Shown here: positions 7,096 to 8,376 of the stretch, piece after piece
Layout: each line of letters starts with the position of its first letter
How positions within the stretch are numbered: position 1 is the first letter of the stretch
Assembly: GCA_002421405.1 (NCBI GenBank)
Contig: DIJY01000104.1
Coordinates: forward strand, 6,200 to 14,575
DNA length: 8,376 nt
Direction of reading: 5' to 3'
Origin: Caryophanales bacterium UBA5632
GTDB lineage: Bacteria; Bacillota_I; Bacilli_A; Izemoplasmatales; Hujiaoplasmataceae
Notes under the pieces: model-generated
Databases searched by the model: none
What the model saw: only the letters and a program-made list of their open reading frames with translations
Told to the model about the DNA's origin: nothing
Position numbers and translations under genes: made by a program

Positions 7096-7608
7096 TTATT
7101 CATCATACATGTCTTCGTAGTCATCCATGTACTCATTGTACTTATCGTCATCGAATTCTTCTTCTTGAACCAAAGCCTCTTCATCTTCGTCTTCAAAGTC
7201 TTCTTCGAAGTCATCTTCAAAGTCTTCTTCAAATTCTGGTTCTGCTTCTTCCTCTTCTTCGTCTTCCTCAAGTTCATCTTCTTCTTCAGGTTCGTCTTCT
7301 TCGTCTTCTTCGAATTCGACTTCTTCTTCGTATTCAGGGAACTCTTGATAATACGCGCCGTCTTTATCCCAAAGATCAATCGATTGACGAGATTTTAAAT
7401 CCCATAAATCGTCTCCGGTATAAACAAACTTAGCAGAAATAATAAAATCAGCATAAAATTGGCTAATGATATCAGCAATTTGAGCTTCGGTGAACCCTTT
7501 AGATTCACTCATCACTTTAAACAAATGCAAGAAGGTCATGGGACCTTTGTTTTGTCTAAGAATAGCTTCCGCTGCTTCGATAAGTGACAATTGTTTAATG
7601 TCAGTCAT
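7096..7608 (-). CDS. rpoE: RNA polymerase delta subunit
   Basis: Delta binds RNA polymerase in low-GC Gram-positive bacteria, speeds enzyme recycling and affects promoter sensitivity to the initiating nucleotide. The product has 170 residues. Residues 1 to about 85 form the HARE-HTH-type N-terminal domain (I-K-Q-L-S ... P-M-T-F-L-H-L ... I-S-Q-F-Y-A-D-F ... D-D-L-W-D-L-K-S-R), which aligns by eye with Bacillus delta. The last 80 residues (91-170) are a disordered acidic tail with 55 Asp or Glu. Unlike B. subtilis delta, there is no lysine-rich patch between the two parts. ATG 7608 is chosen because the family starts just before I-K-Q and AAGGA lies nine bases upstream; an in-frame ATG at 7626 would add six residues with a weaker site. 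The start overlaps the DUF1934 stop by 8 nt, and pyrG follows. Confidence 0.94.
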   Translation of the reverse strand: MTDIKQLSLIEAAEAILRQNKGPMTFLHLFKVMSESKGFTEAQIADIISQFYADFIISAKFVYTGDDLWDLKSRQSIDLWDKDGAYYQEFPEYEEEVEFEEDEEDEPEEEDELEEDEEEEEAEPEFEEDFEDDFEEDFEDEDEEALVQEEEFDDDKYNEYMDDYEDMYDE

Positions 7609-7990
7609 TTTTTCCGTTCCTTCCATGTAAAATCCACTTAAGATTCATTTCATGATGTGTGACAACGGAATCGTTGTCAAGCATATCATAGAATAATGAT
7701 AATTCTTGATCTGTTAGTAAGATATCTCTTGTCATAACGGTAAAGGGAAATGAGAGTCCTTGAGTCGTAAAGTGTCCGTCTGAAGGTTCATCCTTCTTTA
7801 AAAACAACTTCATCGATGTCATTCCGATTCTTTCAATTCTAACAAAGGTTTGTGAATATTCGACGACGTAACGGAAATTATCGTTATCAGTGAAGAATAA
7901 TTTAGAACCGATGTGAGTTGCTTCTGCTTCGAAAACAGTCTCATTTTCGCCATTGATAGCCATTCGAAAGTGGATTTTGACTTTTTCCAT
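7601..7990 (-). CDS. DUF1934 family protein (YwiB-like)
   Basis: The 129-residue product resembles the DUF1934 family, small predicted beta-barrel proteins of Firmicutes whose exact function is unknown. Consistent with that, most of the chain alternates hydrophobic and polar residues in short strands: V-K-I-H-F-R-M at 4-10, F-R-Y-V-V-E-Y at 39-45, F-V-R-I-E-R-I-G at 49-56, the family-like segment M-K-L-F-L at 60-64, and L-S-L-F-Y-D-M-L followed by M-N-L-K-W-I-L near the C-terminus. No signal peptide, membrane helix or catalytic motif is seen. ATG 7990 has AGGTGA at 7994-7999. The UGA stop lies inside the start of rpoE (8-nt overlap), so the two are co-transcribed and probably coupled. Family assignment is by recognition without a search. 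Confidence 0.82.
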   Translation of the reverse strand: MEKVKIHFRMAINGENETVFEAEATHIGSKLFFTDNDNFRYVVEYSQTFVRIERIGMTSMKLFLKKDEPSDGHFTTQGLSFPFTVMTRDILLTDQELSLFYDMLDNDSVVTHHEMNLKWILHGRNGKND

Positions 7991-8015
7991 AATTCACCTG
8001 TTTAATGCTTTACAT

Positions 8016-8044
8016 ATTATATATTAAAACCTTTGTAAATACAA
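8016..8044 (-). promoter_or_regulatory. Putative promoter of the DUF1934-rpoE operon
   Basis: A -35 box TTGTAT (8039-8044), a 17-bp spacer and a perfect -10 TATAAT (8016-8021) lie on the minus strand. Transcription would start near 8009, about 20 bases before the start codon. A 12-bp palindrome, TTGTAAATACAA (8033-8044), covers the -35 box and could be an operator, though it may be chance in AT-rich DNA. Confidence 0.65.
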
Positions 8045-8076
8045 GTATCATCATTTCATTATTTTTTTGATATTTT

Positions 8077-8376
8077 TTAGAATAAATTGTCATCATGTGA
8101 ATAACTCTCGGTTAATACATTGACAACGATGTTATTACAGTGGTCACCGATTCTTTCCATATTGGAAAGGATGTCAACGTAGAATCCCGCTTCAGTTTCA
8201 GAACAGGTTTTATCGTTGATTCGGTTAATATGATTTTTACGGTATCTTTTGACAAGTTTATCGAGTTCGTTTTCGCGAATGTTAACTTCGGTTGCGATAT
8301 CCTTATCTTTGGATTCAAACGCTTGAAGCGATTGATGTAATGTTTTTCGTAATAAAGCATAAAGATCCAATAAATC
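8077..8376 (-). CDS. C-terminal PhoU-like domain of a Na/Pi-cotransporter-family protein (5' part outside window)
   Basis: Only the last 99 codons and the stop are in view, and the frame is open to the right edge. The fragment is helical and carries the PhoU-type segment R-E-N-E-L-D-K-L-V-K-R-Y-R-K-N-H-I-N-R-I, followed by Y-V-D-I-L-S-N-M-E-R-I-G-D-H-C-N-N-I. This last stretch is typical of the C-terminal PhoU-like domain found in NptA/YjbB-type Na+/phosphate cotransporters, where it lies in the cytoplasm and probably modulates phosphate movement; free-standing PhoU has a similar repeat. No membrane helix falls inside the window, so transporter versus stand-alone PhoU cannot be settled, though the conserved spacing and the short C-terminal tail favour the transporter. 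The TTG at 8370 is an internal codon, not a start. No clear terminator follows the stop before the next promoter. Confidence 0.8.
   Translation of the reverse strand, partial: DLLDLYALLRKTLHQSLQAFESKDKDIATEVNIRENELDKLVKRYRKNHINRINDKTCSETEAGFYVDILSNMERIGDHCNNIVVNVLTESYSHDDNLF

Noticed and set aside
7065..7379. Lysine-rich minus-strand frame of 104 codons
   Set aside because: It overlaps the acidic tail of rpoE in another frame. The purine-rich codons for Glu and Asp read as Lys when shifted, so it is a shadow.
7165..7398. Phenylalanine-rich plus-strand frame
   Set aside because: It is the complement of the GAA/GAT-rich rpoE tail and has no ribosome site.
8077..8370. A complete 97-residue protein starting at TTG 8370
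   Set aside because: The frame remains open to the window edge and the sequence is the C-terminal part of a PhoU-like domain, so TTG is internal.
1..8376. Use of UGA as tryptophan (mycoplasma code 4)
   Set aside because: All tryptophans in intact genes are UGG, and UGA ends the DUF1934 gene at the expected family length.

Overview
The window is AT-rich (roughly 35-40% GC by eye) and every gene lies on the minus strand. Gene content fits a low-GC Gram-positive lineage. It has an RNA polymerase delta subunit (rpoE), CTP synthase (pyrG) and a class II fructose-bisphosphate aldolase (fba), the order known from Bacilli. UGA is a true stop (it ends the DUF1934 gene) and every tryptophan is UGG, so the standard bacterial code applies and code-4 mycoplasmas are excluded. 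An Acholeplasma/Izemoplasma-like or related Bacilli genome is my inference, not something the sequence proves.

Read in the direction of transcription (right to left), the layout is as follows. (1) 8376-8077: the C-terminal PhoU-like end of a Na/Pi-cotransporter-type protein, cut by the window edge. (2) 7990-7096: a DUF1934 beta-barrel-type gene overlapping rpoE by 8 nt, with a sigma-A-type promoter in front. (3) 6973-5372: pyrG, with its own promoter and a leader holding a terminator-like hairpin before the start codon, an arrangement like the attenuated pyrG leaders of Gram-positive bacteria. (4) 5284-2571: tldD and tldE, two nucleotides apart, forming a heterodimeric metalloprotease operon with its own extended -10 promoter. 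(5) 2443-1577: fba, with a strong promoter and terminator. (6) 1510 to the left edge: two unrecognised genes, tightly coupled. They encode a 193-aa acidic soluble protein and a two-helix membrane protein with TPR-like helices and a highly acidic C-terminal tail that runs out of the window.

The window is mostly housekeeping: phosphate uptake, transcription, CTP synthesis, peptide processing and glycolysis. Each unit is closed by a clear intrinsic terminator except the PhoU gene and, unless the pyrG leader hairpin serves it, rpoE. I see no mobile element, CRISPR array, tRNA or rRNA. No intergenic gap reaches 300 bases; the longest is about 130. I found no convincing new multi-gene system. The points most worth checking are the pyrG leader, the delta subunit that lacks a lysine patch, the tldDE insertion into a conserved neighbourhood, and the unknown coupled gene pair.
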